Origin: an uncultured Mycoplasmatota bacterium
GTDB taxonomy: Bacteria; Bacillota_I; Bacilli_A; RF39; UBA660
Assembly: GCA_900554315.1 (NCBI GenBank)
Contig: USGP01000001.1
Location: forward strand, 1-64,000
Reading direction: 5' to 3'
Length of the DNA: 64,000 nt
Part shown: positions 24,885 through 35,901 of the stretch, one piece after another
How the letters are laid out: the number at the start of each line of letters is the position of its first letter
How positions within the stretch are numbered: position 1 is the stretch's first letter
Translations under genes and position numbers: made by a program
Notes under the pieces: generated by a model
What the model was told of the DNA's origin: nothing
Databases searched by the model: none
Seen by the model: the letters and a program-made list of their open reading frames with translations, nothing else

Positions 24885-26984
24885 ATGTTAGAAGGTTTAA
24901 ATGATAAACAAAAAGAAGCAGTCCTATACAACGAAGGACCATTATTAATCATTGCTGGGGCAGGTGCTGGAAAGACAAAGACCTTAACAACTAAAATTGC
25001 ATACTTAATTGAAGAAGGTTTAGCTCAACCATATAATGTTTTAGCAATCACATTTACCAATAAAGCTGCCAAAGAAATGAAAGATAGACTTTATGCTCTT
25101 ATCGGAGACCTAGCAAAAAAAATACAAGTATCAACATTTCATAGTTTTGGTTTAAAACTATTAAGAGAGAATTATGCTAAATTAGGATATGAAGCCAATT
25201 TTGTAATCATGGATAGTGATGATTCATTAACTGTAGTAAAAAAGATTGTAAAAGATTTAGGATATGATCCTAAAATTTATAACCCTAGAGCAATAAGAAA
25301 CAAAATTAGTAGTTGTAAAAATGAAATGATGACACCACAGATGTATGAAAAATATGCAGTTAGTGACTATGAGAAAGTAATACAACAAGTATATGAAAAG
25401 TATGAGGATAAATTAAAAAAGAATAATTCTGTCGATTTTGATGATTTATTATTATTACCAATCAAATTATTTAAAGAAAATCCTTCTGTCCTTCAAAGAT
25501 ATCAAGAACTATATCAATATATCTTAATTGATGAGTATCAGGATACCAATGAAGCTCAGTATATACTTTCTAAATTAATTAGTGCTAAAAGTAGAAAAAT
25601 AACATGTGTAGGTGATGATTCCCAAAGCATATATAGTTTCCGAGGAGCAAACTACAAAAATATTTTAAACTTTGAAAAAGATTATAAAGATGCAAAAACA
25701 ATTTTACTAGAAGAAAATTATCGCTCAACTAGTACAATATTGGATGCTGCTAATCAAGTAATTAAAAATAATACGCAACGAAAAGACAAAAACTTGTGGA
25801 CTTCACGTGGTCAAGGAGAAAAAATAAAATATTACCGTGCTTATAATGAAAGAGATGAAGCACAATATGTTATCCGTAAGATAAAAGAATTAAGAAATAA
25901 AGATGTAGAATATAAAGATATTGCTGTTTTATATAGAACCAATGCCCAATCACGTGTATTAGAAGAAGAAATGCTAAAAGAAAACATGCCATATCGTGTT
26001 ATTGGAAGTTTTTATTTCTACTCAAGAAAAGAGATAAAAGATTTAATTGCATACCTAAGATTAATACATAATTCAAAAGATAACGTTAGTTTACTTAGAG
26101 TAATTAACACTCCAAAAAGAGGGATTGGACTTAGAACCATAGAAAATTTAACTGCCCAAGCAGATGAGAATAATACAAGTATTTATGAAGCTATCTCTTC
26201 TGGAAAAGAACTACAATTTAAAAATATGATAGAAAAACTAAAAGAAATATCAGAAGAATTAACACTGACAGAATTAATTGACAAAGTATTAGATGCTTCA
26301 GGAATGAGAGAAGAATTAGAAAGTGAAAAAACACTAGAGTCTGAAGTTAGATTAGAAAACCTAGAAGAATTCAAATCTATCACAAAGTCCTTTGAAGAGC
26401 GTGAAGGACTAGTTTCTCTAGAGGATTTTCTACTAGAAATCAGTTTAATTAGTGATGTAGAAGAATATAAAGATGATCCTAATAGAATTAGTTTGATGAC
26501 TGTTCATTCTGTAAAAGGACTAGAGTTTGATCATGTATTCGTAGTAGGAATGGAAGAAGGAATTTTTCCACATATGAATTCACTGATGGAAACGAGTGAA
26601 CTAGAAGAAGAAAGACGCCTTTGTTATGTTGCAATTACAAGAGCCAAAGATGATTTGCATCTAGTAAACGCGAGAAGAAGAACACTATTTGGTAAAGAAC
26701 AAATTAATCCAGTAAGTCGTTTTATTGGAGAAATCAGTCCCGATTTAATTGAGACAAATGTAAAAGAAGAATTACCTAAAAAAGAAGAAAAAATTGATAC
26801 TGGTGATATGTTTAGAGAAGAAGAGGTTGACTACCAAGTGGGAGACTACGTCTATCATGAAACCTTTGGTACTGGTAGAGTAGTAGAAGTAACAAATACA
26901 TTAGTAAGCGTTGCTTTTAAACATCCTCACGGAATTAAAAAATTAATGAAAAATCATAAAAAATTATCAAAAGTTACCAACTAG
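24885..26984 (+). CDS. pcrA: UvrD/PcrA-type DNA helicase
   Basis: Superfamily 1 3'-5' helicase, 699 aa. Walker A GAGAGKT is near residues 24-31, motif II is LIDEYQDTN near 213-221, motif III GDDSQSIYSFRG near 242, motif IV ENYRST near 277, and motifs V-VI LMTVHSVKGLEFDHVF and RRLCYVAITRAKDDL lie near 544 and 585. The C-terminal Tudor-like region (VGDYVYHETFGTGRVVEV, near 648) is the PcrA RNA-polymerase-binding type. It acts in repair and in clearing replication and transcription conflicts. The pcrA-ligA-gatCAB order is the Bacillus-type neighbourhood, here with extra genes inserted. Confidence 0.95.
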   Translation: MLEGLNDKQKEAVLYNEGPLLIIAGAGAGKTKTLTTKIAYLIEEGLAQPYNVLAITFTNKAAKEMKDRLYALIGDLAKKIQVSTFHSFGLKLLRENYAKLGYEANFVIMDSDDSLTVVKKIVKDLGYDPKIYNPRAIRNKISSCKNEMMTPQMYEKYAVSDYEKVIQQVYEKYEDKLKKNNSVDFDDLLLLPIKLFKENPSVLQRYQELYQYILIDEYQDTNEAQYILSKLISAKSRKITCVGDDSQSIYSFRGANYKNILNFEKDYKDAKTILLEENYRSTSTILDAANQVIKNNTQRKDKNLWTSRGQGEKIKYYRAYNERDEAQYVIRKIKELRNKDVEYKDIAVLYRTNAQSRVLEEEMLKENMPYRVIGSFYFYSRKEIKDLIAYLRLIHNSKDNVSLLRVINTPKRGIGLRTIENLTAQADENNTSIYEAISSGKELQFKNMIEKLKEISEELTLTELIDKVLDASGMREELESEKTLESEVRLENLEEFKSITKSFEEREGLVSLEDFLLEISLISDVEEYKDDPNRISLMTVHSVKGLEFDHVFVVGMEEGIFPHMNSLMETSELEEERRLCYVAITRAKDDLHLVNARRRTLFGKEQINPVSRFIGEISPDLIETNVKEELPKKEEKIDTGDMFREEEVDYQVGDYVYHETFGTGRVVEVTNTLVSVAFKHPHGIKKLMKNHKKLSKVTN

Positions 26985-27013
26985 ATTCACAACAAGATCA
27001 GAAAGGAGAAATT

Positions 27014-27922
27014 ATGAGTAAAACATTATTAATTTTAGCTGCTGGAATGGGAAGCAGATTTGGAGGACTAAAACAAATAGAACCATTTGGTCCTAACGGA
27101 GAATTTATTATTGACTATTCTATTTATGATGCAAAAAAAGCTGGATTTGACAAAGTCGTTTTTGTAATCAAAGAAGAAAATTATGATATTTTTAAAGAGA
27201 CAGTAGGCAAAAGAGTGGAACCTTATATTCAAACAGAATATGCATTTCAAAAAAATGATAATTTACCAGAAGAATTTAAACCACTTCTACAAGATCGTAC
27301 AAAACCTTTGGGAACAGCACATGCTATATTATGTGCTAAAGACAAAATTAATGAGCCATTTGCTATCATCAATGCCGATGATTTTTATGGATATGATGCA
27401 TATGAAAAAGCATCTAGCTATTTAGAAAATGTTCCACAAAACCATTATGGTTTAGTAGCTTATAGATTGGGAAATACATTGACACCAAATGGTTCTGCCA
27501 AAAGAGGAGTATGTGAAGTTAATGAACAAGGAGAACTAATAAAATTAACCGAAAGTAGTGTTACTTTAGACGGAGATATGGTTGATGTAAAACCATTAGA
27601 AGGTGGAGAAGAATTTAGAACAAGTAAAGATACTATAGCATCTATGAATTTTCTATTGTTTACACCAGATTTATTTCAAATTTTAGAAGACCGCTTCCCA
27701 GATTTTTTAAATCAAAATAGAGAAAATTTAGTATCCTGTGAATATTTAATACCAATTGTCTTAGATGAATTAGTAGCAGAAGGAAAAAAGACAGTAGATG
27801 TTGTAGAAACAAATGCAAATTGGTATGGAGTAACATATAAAGAGGATAAAGATTTAGTAACAGGTGCTATTAAAACATTAGTAAAAGAAAGAAAATATCC
27901 AAATGATTTATGGAGTAAGTAA
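27014..27922 (+). CDS. Sugar-phosphate/NTP nucleotidyltransferase, copy 1
   Basis: A 302-aa nucleotidyltransferase of the MobA/GalU-like fold. The nucleotide loop LAAGMGSRFGGLKQ is at about 8-21, and the metal site NADDFYG near 119. The closing TNANWYGVTYKED matches family members near lipopolysaccharide/teichoic choline or sugar genes. The activated sugar or alcohol is unknown. AAAGGAG lies before the ATG, no terminator separates it from pcrA, and a paralogue follows immediately. Confidence 0.85.
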   Translation: MSKTLLILAAGMGSRFGGLKQIEPFGPNGEFIIDYSIYDAKKAGFDKVVFVIKEENYDIFKETVGKRVEPYIQTEYAFQKNDNLPEEFKPLLQDRTKPLGTAHAILCAKDKINEPFAIINADDFYGYDAYEKASSYLENVPQNHYGLVAYRLGNTLTPNGSAKRGVCEVNEQGELIKLTESSVTLDGDMVDVKPLEGGEEFRTSKDTIASMNFLLFTPDLFQILEDRFPDFLNQNRENLVSCEYLIPIVLDELVAEGKKTVDVVETNANWYGVTYKEDKDLVTGAIKTLVKERKYPNDLWSK

Positions 27923-27923
27923 T

Positions 27924-28826
27924 ATGCAAGAAAAGACATTATTAATTTTAGCAGCTGGAATGGGAAGTAGATTTGGAGGACTAAAACAAATAGAACCATT
28001 TGGTCCTAATGGAGAATTTATTATTGACTATTCTATTTATGATGCTAAAAAAGCCGGTTTTAATAAAGTGGTTTTTGTAATTAAAGAAGAAAACTATCAT
28101 ATTTTTAAAGATACGATAGGAAAAAGAATAGAGTCAAAGATTAAGACGGAGTATGTTTTTCAAGACGATAAATTAGTTCCAGAAAAATATAAATCCCAAA
28201 TAAAAGAAAGAATAAAGCCGTTAGGGACAGCGCATGCTATACTTTGTGCAAAGAATAAAATCAATGGACCTTTCGCAATGATTAATGCCGATGATTTCTA
28301 TGGCTTTGATGCTTTTGAAAAGGCAAATGAATATCTAAATGATATTCCCCAAAATCATTATGGAATGATTGCATATCAGATTAAAAACACGTTGAGCCCA
28401 ACAGGCGCTTGTTCTAGAGGAATATGTCATGAAATAGATGGAAAATTACAAGATATTGTAGAAAGTAAAGTAGAAAGAATAAACGATAAAATTATATCTA
28501 TGCCATTAGATTCAAATAAACAACAAGAATTAGCAGAAAATACTCCAGTATCGATGAATTTATTATTGTTTACTAAAGATTTTTTTCAAATTTTGGAAAC
28601 AGATTTTTATCAATTTCTAGAAGAAAATAAACAAGATTTATCAAAAGTAGAATTTCAGATACCAACAGTTTTAAATCACTGTATGCAAAAAGGAATAATA
28701 ATAGATTTAATGGTAACAACAGCTAAGTGGTATGGTGTAACCTATAAAGAAGATACTGATATGGTAAAACAAGCCTTTAGAAAAATGATAGAACAAAAAG
28801 AATATCCACAAGATTTGTGGAAATAA
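27924..28826 (+). CDS. Sugar-phosphate/NTP nucleotidyltransferase, copy 2 (tandem paralogue)
   Basis: A 300-aa paralogue of the preceding gene, with the same LAAGMGSRFGGLKQ loop and NADDFYGFD site. I place the start at ATG 27924, one base after the previous stop, with GGAG 8 bases upstream; the longer in-frame start at 27903 lies in the first gene. The first 110 bases of the shared region differ at only about four synonymous positions from copy 1, while the rest has diverged widely. This suggests gene conversion or strong constraint. It ends before a terminator. Confidence 0.85.
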   Translation: MQEKTLLILAAGMGSRFGGLKQIEPFGPNGEFIIDYSIYDAKKAGFNKVVFVIKEENYHIFKDTIGKRIESKIKTEYVFQDDKLVPEKYKSQIKERIKPLGTAHAILCAKNKINGPFAMINADDFYGFDAFEKANEYLNDIPQNHYGMIAYQIKNTLSPTGACSRGICHEIDGKLQDIVESKVERINDKIISMPLDSNKQQELAENTPVSMNLLLFTKDFFQILETDFYQFLEENKQDLSKVEFQIPTVLNHCMQKGIIIDLMVTTAKWYGVTYKEDTDMVKQAFRKMIEQKEYPQDLWK

Positions 28827-28828
28827 TA

Positions 28829-28857
28829 AAAAGCTTTTCATTAAGAAAAGCTTTTGT
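28829..28857 (+). terminator. Terminator after nucleotidyltransferase pair
   Basis: AAAAGCTTTTC-ATTAA-GAAAAGCTTTT is a perfect 11-bp stem; the T-run is part of the stem. Confidence 0.85.
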
Positions 28858-28887
28858 CATATTAGAGTTTAATTTACACATAAGCTA

Positions 28888-28919
28888 TGATATAATAATA
28901 AAAGATAACAAAAGTTATC
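28888..28919 (+). promoter_or_regulatory. Extended -10 promoter with inverted repeat at +1
   Basis: TGATATAAT (28888-28896) is followed by GATAAC-AAAA-GTTATC (28904-28919), a perfect 6-bp inverted repeat where transcription should begin. It could be an operator or a 5' hairpin that stabilises the BI-1 mRNA. Confidence 0.6.
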
Positions 28920-28941
28920 AAAATAAATAAAAGGAGAAAAA

Positions 28942-29592
28942 ATGAACGAAAATAATACAGAATTATATCCAAAAATATTTACCTGGTTATTTATTGGATT
29001 GTTAATATCTTTTGCTAGTGGATATGCCTTATCATTAAATCAAATGGTTATGGCTAATATTTTAGTAATAGGAGCTTTACCAATTTTAATTATTGAGTTG
29101 GTAATAGCATATCAACTATCGAAACACCTTGCTACTATGAAGGCAACAACAATGAAAGTACTATATTTTGTATATTGTGCTTTAACAGGAATTACACTTT
29201 CATCTATCTTTGTATTATATGAAATGTCATCTATACTTAGTATTTTCTTTGTTACAGCAGTAATTTTTGGAGTGCTTGCATTATATGGATATACAACCAA
29301 ACAGGATTTATCAAAATTAGGTACAATCTTAACAGTGGCATTACTAGTTTCTTTAATAGCTAGCATTATTAACGTATTCTTTATTCATAGTACAATATTT
29401 AATACAGGATTAACAATTTTAATAGCACTAATATTTGTTGGATTTGTTGCGTATGATATGAATAAAGTAAAACAACTACTTCTATATGCAGGAGAAGATA
29501 ATGCTGCTGTATATGGTGCATTTACGTTATATTTGGATTTTATTAACTTGTTTATAAGATTATTAGAATTATTTGGAAAAAGGAACGATTAA
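28942..29592 (+). CDS. Bax inhibitor-1 / YccA family membrane protein
   Basis: A 216-aa protein with seven hydrophobic segments and the family C-terminal pattern FVAYDMNKVKQLL near 172-184, then YGAFTLYLDFINLFIRLLELFG. Bacterial members (YetJ, YccA) are pH-sensitive calcium leak channels or FtsH modulators; its role here is inferred from the family only. AAAAGGAGA precedes the ATG. The terminator stem starts inside its last codons. Confidence 0.92.
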   Translation: MNENNTELYPKIFTWLFIGLLISFASGYALSLNQMVMANILVIGALPILIIELVIAYQLSKHLATMKATTMKVLYFVYCALTGITLSSIFVLYEMSSILSIFFVTAVIFGVLALYGYTTKQDLSKLGTILTVALLVSLIASIINVFFIHSTIFNTGLTILIALIFVGFVAYDMNKVKQLLLYAGEDNAAVYGAFTLYLDFINLFIRLLELFGKRND

Positions 29593-29616
29593 ATAAAATT
29601 GTTTCTTTTTCTTTTG
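29576..29616 (+). terminator. Terminator overlapping the BI-1 3' end
   Basis: GAAAAAGGAACGAT (29576-29589) and ATTGTTTCTTTTTC (29598-29611) form a 14-bp stem with two G-T pairs, followed by T4. Confidence 0.85.
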
Positions 29617-29700
29617 TAAAATACTGTAAAAATAGAATAAAAAAGTCTCTCACACCATAGAAAACATGATATTCTTATAATAGAAGAGAAGGTGAGAAAG

Positions 29701-30375
29701 ATGATTTGTAATCATTGTGGAACACAAAATAAATTAGGAGATAAATTTTGTAAAAAGTGTGGAGCTCCATTACAACCACAAACGCCAAAAACTTCAGAAT
29801 TTAAAAAATCAGCAAATAAAACAACCAAACCAATTATAATAGCAGTAGCAGTAGTAATTGTCTTTTTTGTTCTTTTTGTAGGTAGAGAAATACCAGGATT
29901 AATTAAAAGAAGTGTAACAAATACTTACGGATTAGGAAATTATGATATTGAGATTCCATCTAATTATAAATTATCAAGTGATACTTTAACCTTAGTATCT
30001 GACAATTTTGCATCAGGAGAATCTGTAGTATTACAAGTATATTCTGACAGTTATGAAAATCTAGTCTTCAACTTCCAGCAACTAATAGACTCTAATCAAA
30101 TGATAACTAGTATGAAAGAAGAAAAGATAGATAATGAAGAATGGTTAATTGCGAAATATGAATTAAATGACTATAAAGGAATCATAGCCCTAAAATCTGC
30201 AGGCGGAGATGAAACCTTTTGGGTACAGACTATGACTACAAAATATGAAAGAGGACAAGAAATTATAGATGACATTATTCCAATGGTAAATAAAATAAAA
30301 ACAAACGATCAAGAACAGACAGATGAGACTCCATCAACAAGTATCACCAGAACATTAATTGAAGCAACAAAGTAA
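29701..30375 (+). CDS. Zinc-ribbon membrane protein
   Basis: About 224 aa. The N terminus is a zinc ribbon with CNHCG and CKKCG (about 3-7 and 18-22), followed by a basic linker, one membrane segment (about 46-63) and an external domain of about 150 residues. I start at ATG 29701, 4 bases after GGTGAG; the GTG at 29692 is in the binding site itself. No family is assigned to the external part. Similar zinc-ribbon/TM proteins are common in Bacillota and mostly uncharacterised. TATAAT is at 29676-29681. Confidence 0.75.
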   Translation: MICNHCGTQNKLGDKFCKKCGAPLQPQTPKTSEFKKSANKTTKPIIIAVAVVIVFFVLFVGREIPGLIKRSVTNTYGLGNYDIEIPSNYKLSSDTLTLVSDNFASGESVVLQVYSDSYENLVFNFQQLIDSNQMITSMKEEKIDNEEWLIAKYELNDYKGIIALKSAGGDETFWVQTMTTKYERGQEIIDDIIPMVNKIKTNDQEQTDETPSTSITRTLIEATK

Positions 30376-30400
30376 AGAAAGAGAAATCTTTCTTTTTTTT
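30374..30400 (+). terminator. Terminator after zinc-ribbon gene
   Basis: AAAGAAAGA-GAAA-TCTTTCTTT then T5; it includes the stop codon. Confidence 0.88.
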
Positions 30401-30409
30401 ATATTTTAA

Positions 30410-32434
<2,025 letters not shown>

Positions 32435-32437
<3 letters not shown>

Positions 32438-32463
32438 ACAAAATAACATATTCATAGTATAAT
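32435..32463 (+). promoter_or_regulatory. Promoter of the transglutaminase-like gene
   Basis: TTTACA (32435-32440), spacer 17, TATAAT (32458-32463). The -35 starts in the T-run of the ligA terminator. Confidence 0.75.
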
Positions 32464-32489
32464 ATGCCTTATCAAAAGGGGATGAAAGA

Positions 32490-33350
32490 ATGAACAAGAT
32501 TGACGAATATCTGAATTGCTATAAAGATTTAGAATTCTATCGTCAAATATATGAGGCATCTTCCTTAAAGCAACAATTTAATCTTGCTCAAGACTGCGAG
32601 TCAAAATTAATTAGTGAAATTGCAGATAGAAAAGACAAAAATTTATATTTAGCAATCTATTATTATTTGGTATGGAATGGATATTTTTCTGCTGATAAAA
32701 ATTTTATAGCAACCTCTAATGATTCTATAGAATTAAAAACAGATTTAGGAATTGGTATTTCTTGTGGTAATGGTTGTTGTAGAAATTTTGCACCCCATTT
32801 CAAAACAATATTAAGTTTATTAGGTGAAAATCAAGATTTAATATTAGTAGGAACAAAATATCACTATCAAAATAGTCCAATGCCCAAAACAAGAAAAATA
32901 AAAACTAAAATAAAAAAGAGTAGTATGGAAATTAAAAGAGAATTTAGAGATTGGAAGTTCCCAAATCATATAGAATTATTAGATGTCAGTAATCCACAAA
33001 ATATAATATTATTTGATCCATTCAATTTGAATATACAGGAATTAATAAATGAAAATGAAAGGATATACAGAAGAAAAATGATAGATTTTGGTATTCCTCT
33101 TTTTTTAGACTTTGACATCAGTGATGATTTTAGAAGAGAGTTATCAGAACTTGCTAGACCGTTAGAAAAAAAAGTTTCTAAAAAATTATTAAACGAAATG
33201 CCACTAGAAAAAAGGATACAATTACGTGCTGAAGCAATAGAACTTTGTGAAGAAAAGAAGTCGTTAGTAGAAGCATATCATCGAGATATGAATCCAACTT
33301 ATCAATATATAAAAAGGGAAACCAAAAACTTTCAAAGTGAGGGGTTTTAA
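32490..33350 (+). CDS. Unrecognised protein with transglutaminase-like Cys-His-Asp pattern
   Basis: A 286-aa soluble protein with no signal peptide. I recognise no named family. CGNGCCRNFAPHFKTIL (about 92-108), PNHIELLDV (158-166) and IILFDPFN (172-179) follow the order and local texture of the transglutaminase-like/papain-like fold: nucleophile C97 (or C96), H160 and D176. The C-terminal 90 residues are charged and helical. AAAGGGGATG lies before the ATG and a consensus promoter is upstream. Thirteen bases separate it from an OB-fold membrane protein gene, suggesting an operon. Peptidase, amidase or acyltransfer activity is possible; this is fold inference only. Confidence 0.6.
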   Translation: MNKIDEYLNCYKDLEFYRQIYEASSLKQQFNLAQDCESKLISEIADRKDKNLYLAIYYYLVWNGYFSADKNFIATSNDSIELKTDLGIGISCGNGCCRNFAPHFKTILSLLGENQDLILVGTKYHYQNSPMPKTRKIKTKIKKSSMEIKREFRDWKFPNHIELLDVSNPQNIILFDPFNLNIQELINENERIYRRKMIDFGIPLFLDFDISDDFRRELSELARPLEKKVSKKLLNEMPLEKRIQLRAEAIELCEEKKSLVEAYHRDMNPTYQYIKRETKNFQSEGF

Positions 33351-33362
33351 GGAGGAATAAAA

Positions 33363-34052
33363 ATGAGAAAAAAGAAAAAAAATCAAATTATTACAGAAGA
33401 AAATAATTATGACGTAGATTATAATAATTATGGAATGAACGATATGGATGATACTTATGATTTTGAACCTGTCGAAATGAAAGAGCCAAGATCTAAGTTC
33501 CTAATGAATTTATTTTTTATTATAATTATTGCCTTAGGAATTATTATCGTCATTGATGTTGTTTGTGTCGTAAAATATGATAAAGGTCCATACTTTGCCA
33601 TTAGAACAAAAACCTATGATGATGGTGGAACTCAAGAATTTTATGGACTTGGTTATAAAGTAATTAAATATCATCAGGAACAAGGAAGACGTGATACAGA
33701 AATTGGATTTTGGACAATGCCATATTCAACTACTCCAACCAATATTTCTACTTTAGACTTAGCAATTGAATTTAGAAATGATCCACAAAAAACAGCCGAA
33801 AAATATGCAGGACAATTTATGAGAGTAACAGGAAGAATTTATAAATTAAAAGATAATGAAATTATATTACGATATAAAGATCCCGATGATGCCTATACAT
33901 TAAAAGTAAAATGTCCAATGGCAGAAAAAACAGATTTTAGTGACTTTGAAAAGGGTATGGAAATAACAGTATTAGGAACAATTGATAATTTTACTTTAGC
34001 AACAAAGACAACATCTAACTCTGTGAATATGAGTAATTGTTTTGCTGAATAA
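33363..34052 (+). CDS. Membrane-anchored OB-fold (tRNA_anti-like) protein
   Basis: A 229-aa protein with an acidic cytosolic N terminus, one membrane segment (about 47-69), a linker with YFAIRTKTYDDGG, and an external OB-fold-like region. TAEKYAGQFMRVTGRIYKLKDNEIIL (about 138-163) resembles tRNA_anti-like domains found in membrane proteins of unknown function. AAGGAGG precedes the ATG. It occupies the position between ligA and gatC where some Bacillota carry a lipoprotein gene. A terminator follows. Confidence 0.68.
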   Translation: MRKKKKNQIITEENNYDVDYNNYGMNDMDDTYDFEPVEMKEPRSKFLMNLFFIIIIALGIIIVIDVVCVVKYDKGPYFAIRTKTYDDGGTQEFYGLGYKVIKYHQEQGRRDTEIGFWTMPYSTTPTNISTLDLAIEFRNDPQKTAEKYAGQFMRVTGRIYKLKDNEIILRYKDPDDAYTLKVKCPMAEKTDFSDFEKGMEITVLGTIDNFTLATKTTSNSVNMSNCFAE

Positions 34053-34059
34053 AGAAAAG

Positions 34060-34084
34060 AAAAAGGGACGTAGTCTCTTTTTTT
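34060..34084 (+). terminator. Terminator before gatCAB
   Basis: AAAAAGGGAC-GTA-GTCTCTTTTT is a 10-bp stem with one G-T pair followed by TT. Confidence 0.85.
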
Positions 34085-34088
34085 CAGT

Positions 34089-34116
34089 TTTACTATACTT
34101 ATTTTTGTGATATAAT
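34089..34116 (+). promoter_or_regulatory. Promoter of gatCAB
   Basis: TTTACT (34089-34094), spacer 16, TATAAT (34111-34116) with the extended TGA just upstream. Confidence 0.7.
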
Positions 34117-34142
34117 AACTAAAGTTAAAGGAGGAATTCCAA

Positions 34143-34445
34143 ATGAAAGATAAATTAACAAAAGAAGAAGTATTACACGTTGCTCATCTTGCAAGAATCA
34201 AAGTAGATGAAGATGAGATTGAAAAATATCAAGTAGAATTAAAGCAACTTTTAAATGATGTAGATAAGATAAAAGATGTAGAAGGATACGATGAAGAAAG
34301 AATGATAGCTCCATGGTCAAAAGATACTGTATTAAGAGATGATCAGCCAGGAGAAATGTTAAATCCAAAAGAAGTGTTAAAAAATGCACCAAAACACAGT
34401 GGAAACTATATAGAAGTTCCAATTGTTATTAGTGAGGAGGCCTAA
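34143..34445 (+). CDS. gatC: Asp/Glu-tRNA amidotransferase subunit C
   Basis: A 100-aa GatC protein: EEVLHVAHLARIKVDEDEIEKY at the N terminus is the family signature and DVLRDDQ-like DTVLRDDQPG near 61 follows. It stabilises the GatA-GatB complex that converts Glu-tRNAGln to Gln-tRNAGln. AAGGAGG precedes the ATG; gatA starts one base after its stop. Confidence 0.95.
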   Translation: MKDKLTKEEVLHVAHLARIKVDEDEIEKYQVELKQLLNDVDKIKDVEGYDEERMIAPWSKDTVLRDDQPGEMLNPKEVLKNAPKHSGNYIEVPIVISEEA

Positions 34446-34446
34446 C

Positions 34447-35901
34447 ATGCTAGATAAATCAATTGAAGAAATTCACGAAGCCCTAAAAAACAAAAAAATT
34501 AAACCTATAGATTTAGTAGAAGAAGCTTTTGATAGAATTGAAAAAAATAAAAACTTAAATGCCTATATTACTTTAAATAAAGAGGCAGCTATCCAAAGAG
34601 CAAAAGAATTAGAAAAAAAAGAAGCAGGAGACAATCTTTTATTTGGATTACCTATCGCTGTAAAAGATAATATTATAACAAAAGAATTAAGAACAACATG
34701 TGCCTCTCATATTTTAGATAATTTTATTCCAATTTATAATGCAACAGTAGTAGAAAAGATAAATCAAAATGATATGATTATCATTGGTAAAACAAACATG
34801 GATGAGTTTGCTATGGGATCAAGTAGTAGAACAAGTTACTTTGGAGCCCCAAAAAATCCATGGAATAATAATAAAATTTCTGGAGGCTCTTCAGGAGGAT
34901 CTGCTACAACAATTTCTGCTAGAGATGTATTATTTGCCTTAGGAACAGATACAGGAGGATCCATCCGTCAACCCGCAAGTTATACAGGAATTGTAGGAAT
35001 GAAACCAACATATGGTAGAGTATCTCGTTATGGTTTGGTAGCATTTGCATCAAGTCTAGATCAAATTGGACCAATGACAAGAAATGTATATGAAAATGCA
35101 TTATTATTAAATGTGATTGCAGGAGTAGATGAAAAAGATCTAACATCTGCAGATAAAGAAGTAGAAGACTTTACAAGAAAAATAGGAAAAGATATTAAAG
35201 GAATGAAAATAGCTTTACCAAAATACTTTATGAGTGATATTGTAACAGAAGAAATAAGAAATGAAGTTGAAAAGACGAAAAAAATGTTAGAGAACTCAGG
35301 AGCAACAGTAGATATTGTTGACATGAAATACTTAGATAAAGCAGTTACTTTATATCAGATTATTGCCATGGGAGAAGCATCTTCTAACTTAGCAAGGTTT
35401 GATGGAATTCGTTATGGATATCGAGTAGAAAATCCCAAAGATATGGAAGATTTATATTTGGAAACTAGAAAAAATGGTTTTGGAAAAGAAGTAAAAAGAA
35501 GAATTATGGTAGGTTCTTACTTATTAAGTGGAGAAAATGCTAAAATCTATTATAATAAAGCTTTATCTATTAGAGATGATATGAAAAAAGAATTTGATAG
35601 AGTATTCCAAGATTATGATTTAATCATTGGACCAACTACTACGACAACAGCTTATAATTTATCAGATCCGATGGATGACCCTTCTAAGAGTTTCATGGAT
35701 GATGTATTAGTTATTCCAGTAAATATGGCAGGACTTCCAGGACTATCCTTACCAATTGCATTTGGTAAAGGACATATGCCAATAGGATTACATATTATAG
35801 GTAATAGTTTTGATGAAGCAACGATTTATCAATTAGCAAGTTTTATCGAAAAGAAGAAAAATCTTAACTTAGATCCAAGAAAGGGTGATGAAAATGTCTA
35901 G
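34447..35901 (+). CDS. gatA: Asp/Glu-tRNA amidotransferase subunit A
   Basis: Amidase-signature glutaminase subunit, 484 aa. The catalytic triad is K73 (AVKDN), S148 (GGSSGG) and S172 (TGGSIRQ), with spacing identical to known GatA. It releases ammonia from glutamine for transamidation. I start at ATG 34447, 6 bases after GAGGAGG; a TTG at 34423 inside gatC is rejected. It overlaps gatB by 8 bases. Confidence 0.96.
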   Translation: MLDKSIEEIHEALKNKKIKPIDLVEEAFDRIEKNKNLNAYITLNKEAAIQRAKELEKKEAGDNLLFGLPIAVKDNIITKELRTTCASHILDNFIPIYNATVVEKINQNDMIIIGKTNMDEFAMGSSSRTSYFGAPKNPWNNNKISGGSSGGSATTISARDVLFALGTDTGGSIRQPASYTGIVGMKPTYGRVSRYGLVAFASSLDQIGPMTRNVYENALLLNVIAGVDEKDLTSADKEVEDFTRKIGKDIKGMKIALPKYFMSDIVTEEIRNEVEKTKKMLENSGATVDIVDMKYLDKAVTLYQIIAMGEASSNLARFDGIRYGYRVENPKDMEDLYLETRKNGFGKEVKRRIMVGSYLLSGENAKIYYNKALSIRDDMKKEFDRVFQDYDLIIGPTTTTTAYNLSDPMDDPSKSFMDDVLVIPVNMAGLPGLSLPIAFGKGHMPIGLHIIGNSFDEATIYQLASFIEKKKNLNLDPRKGDENV

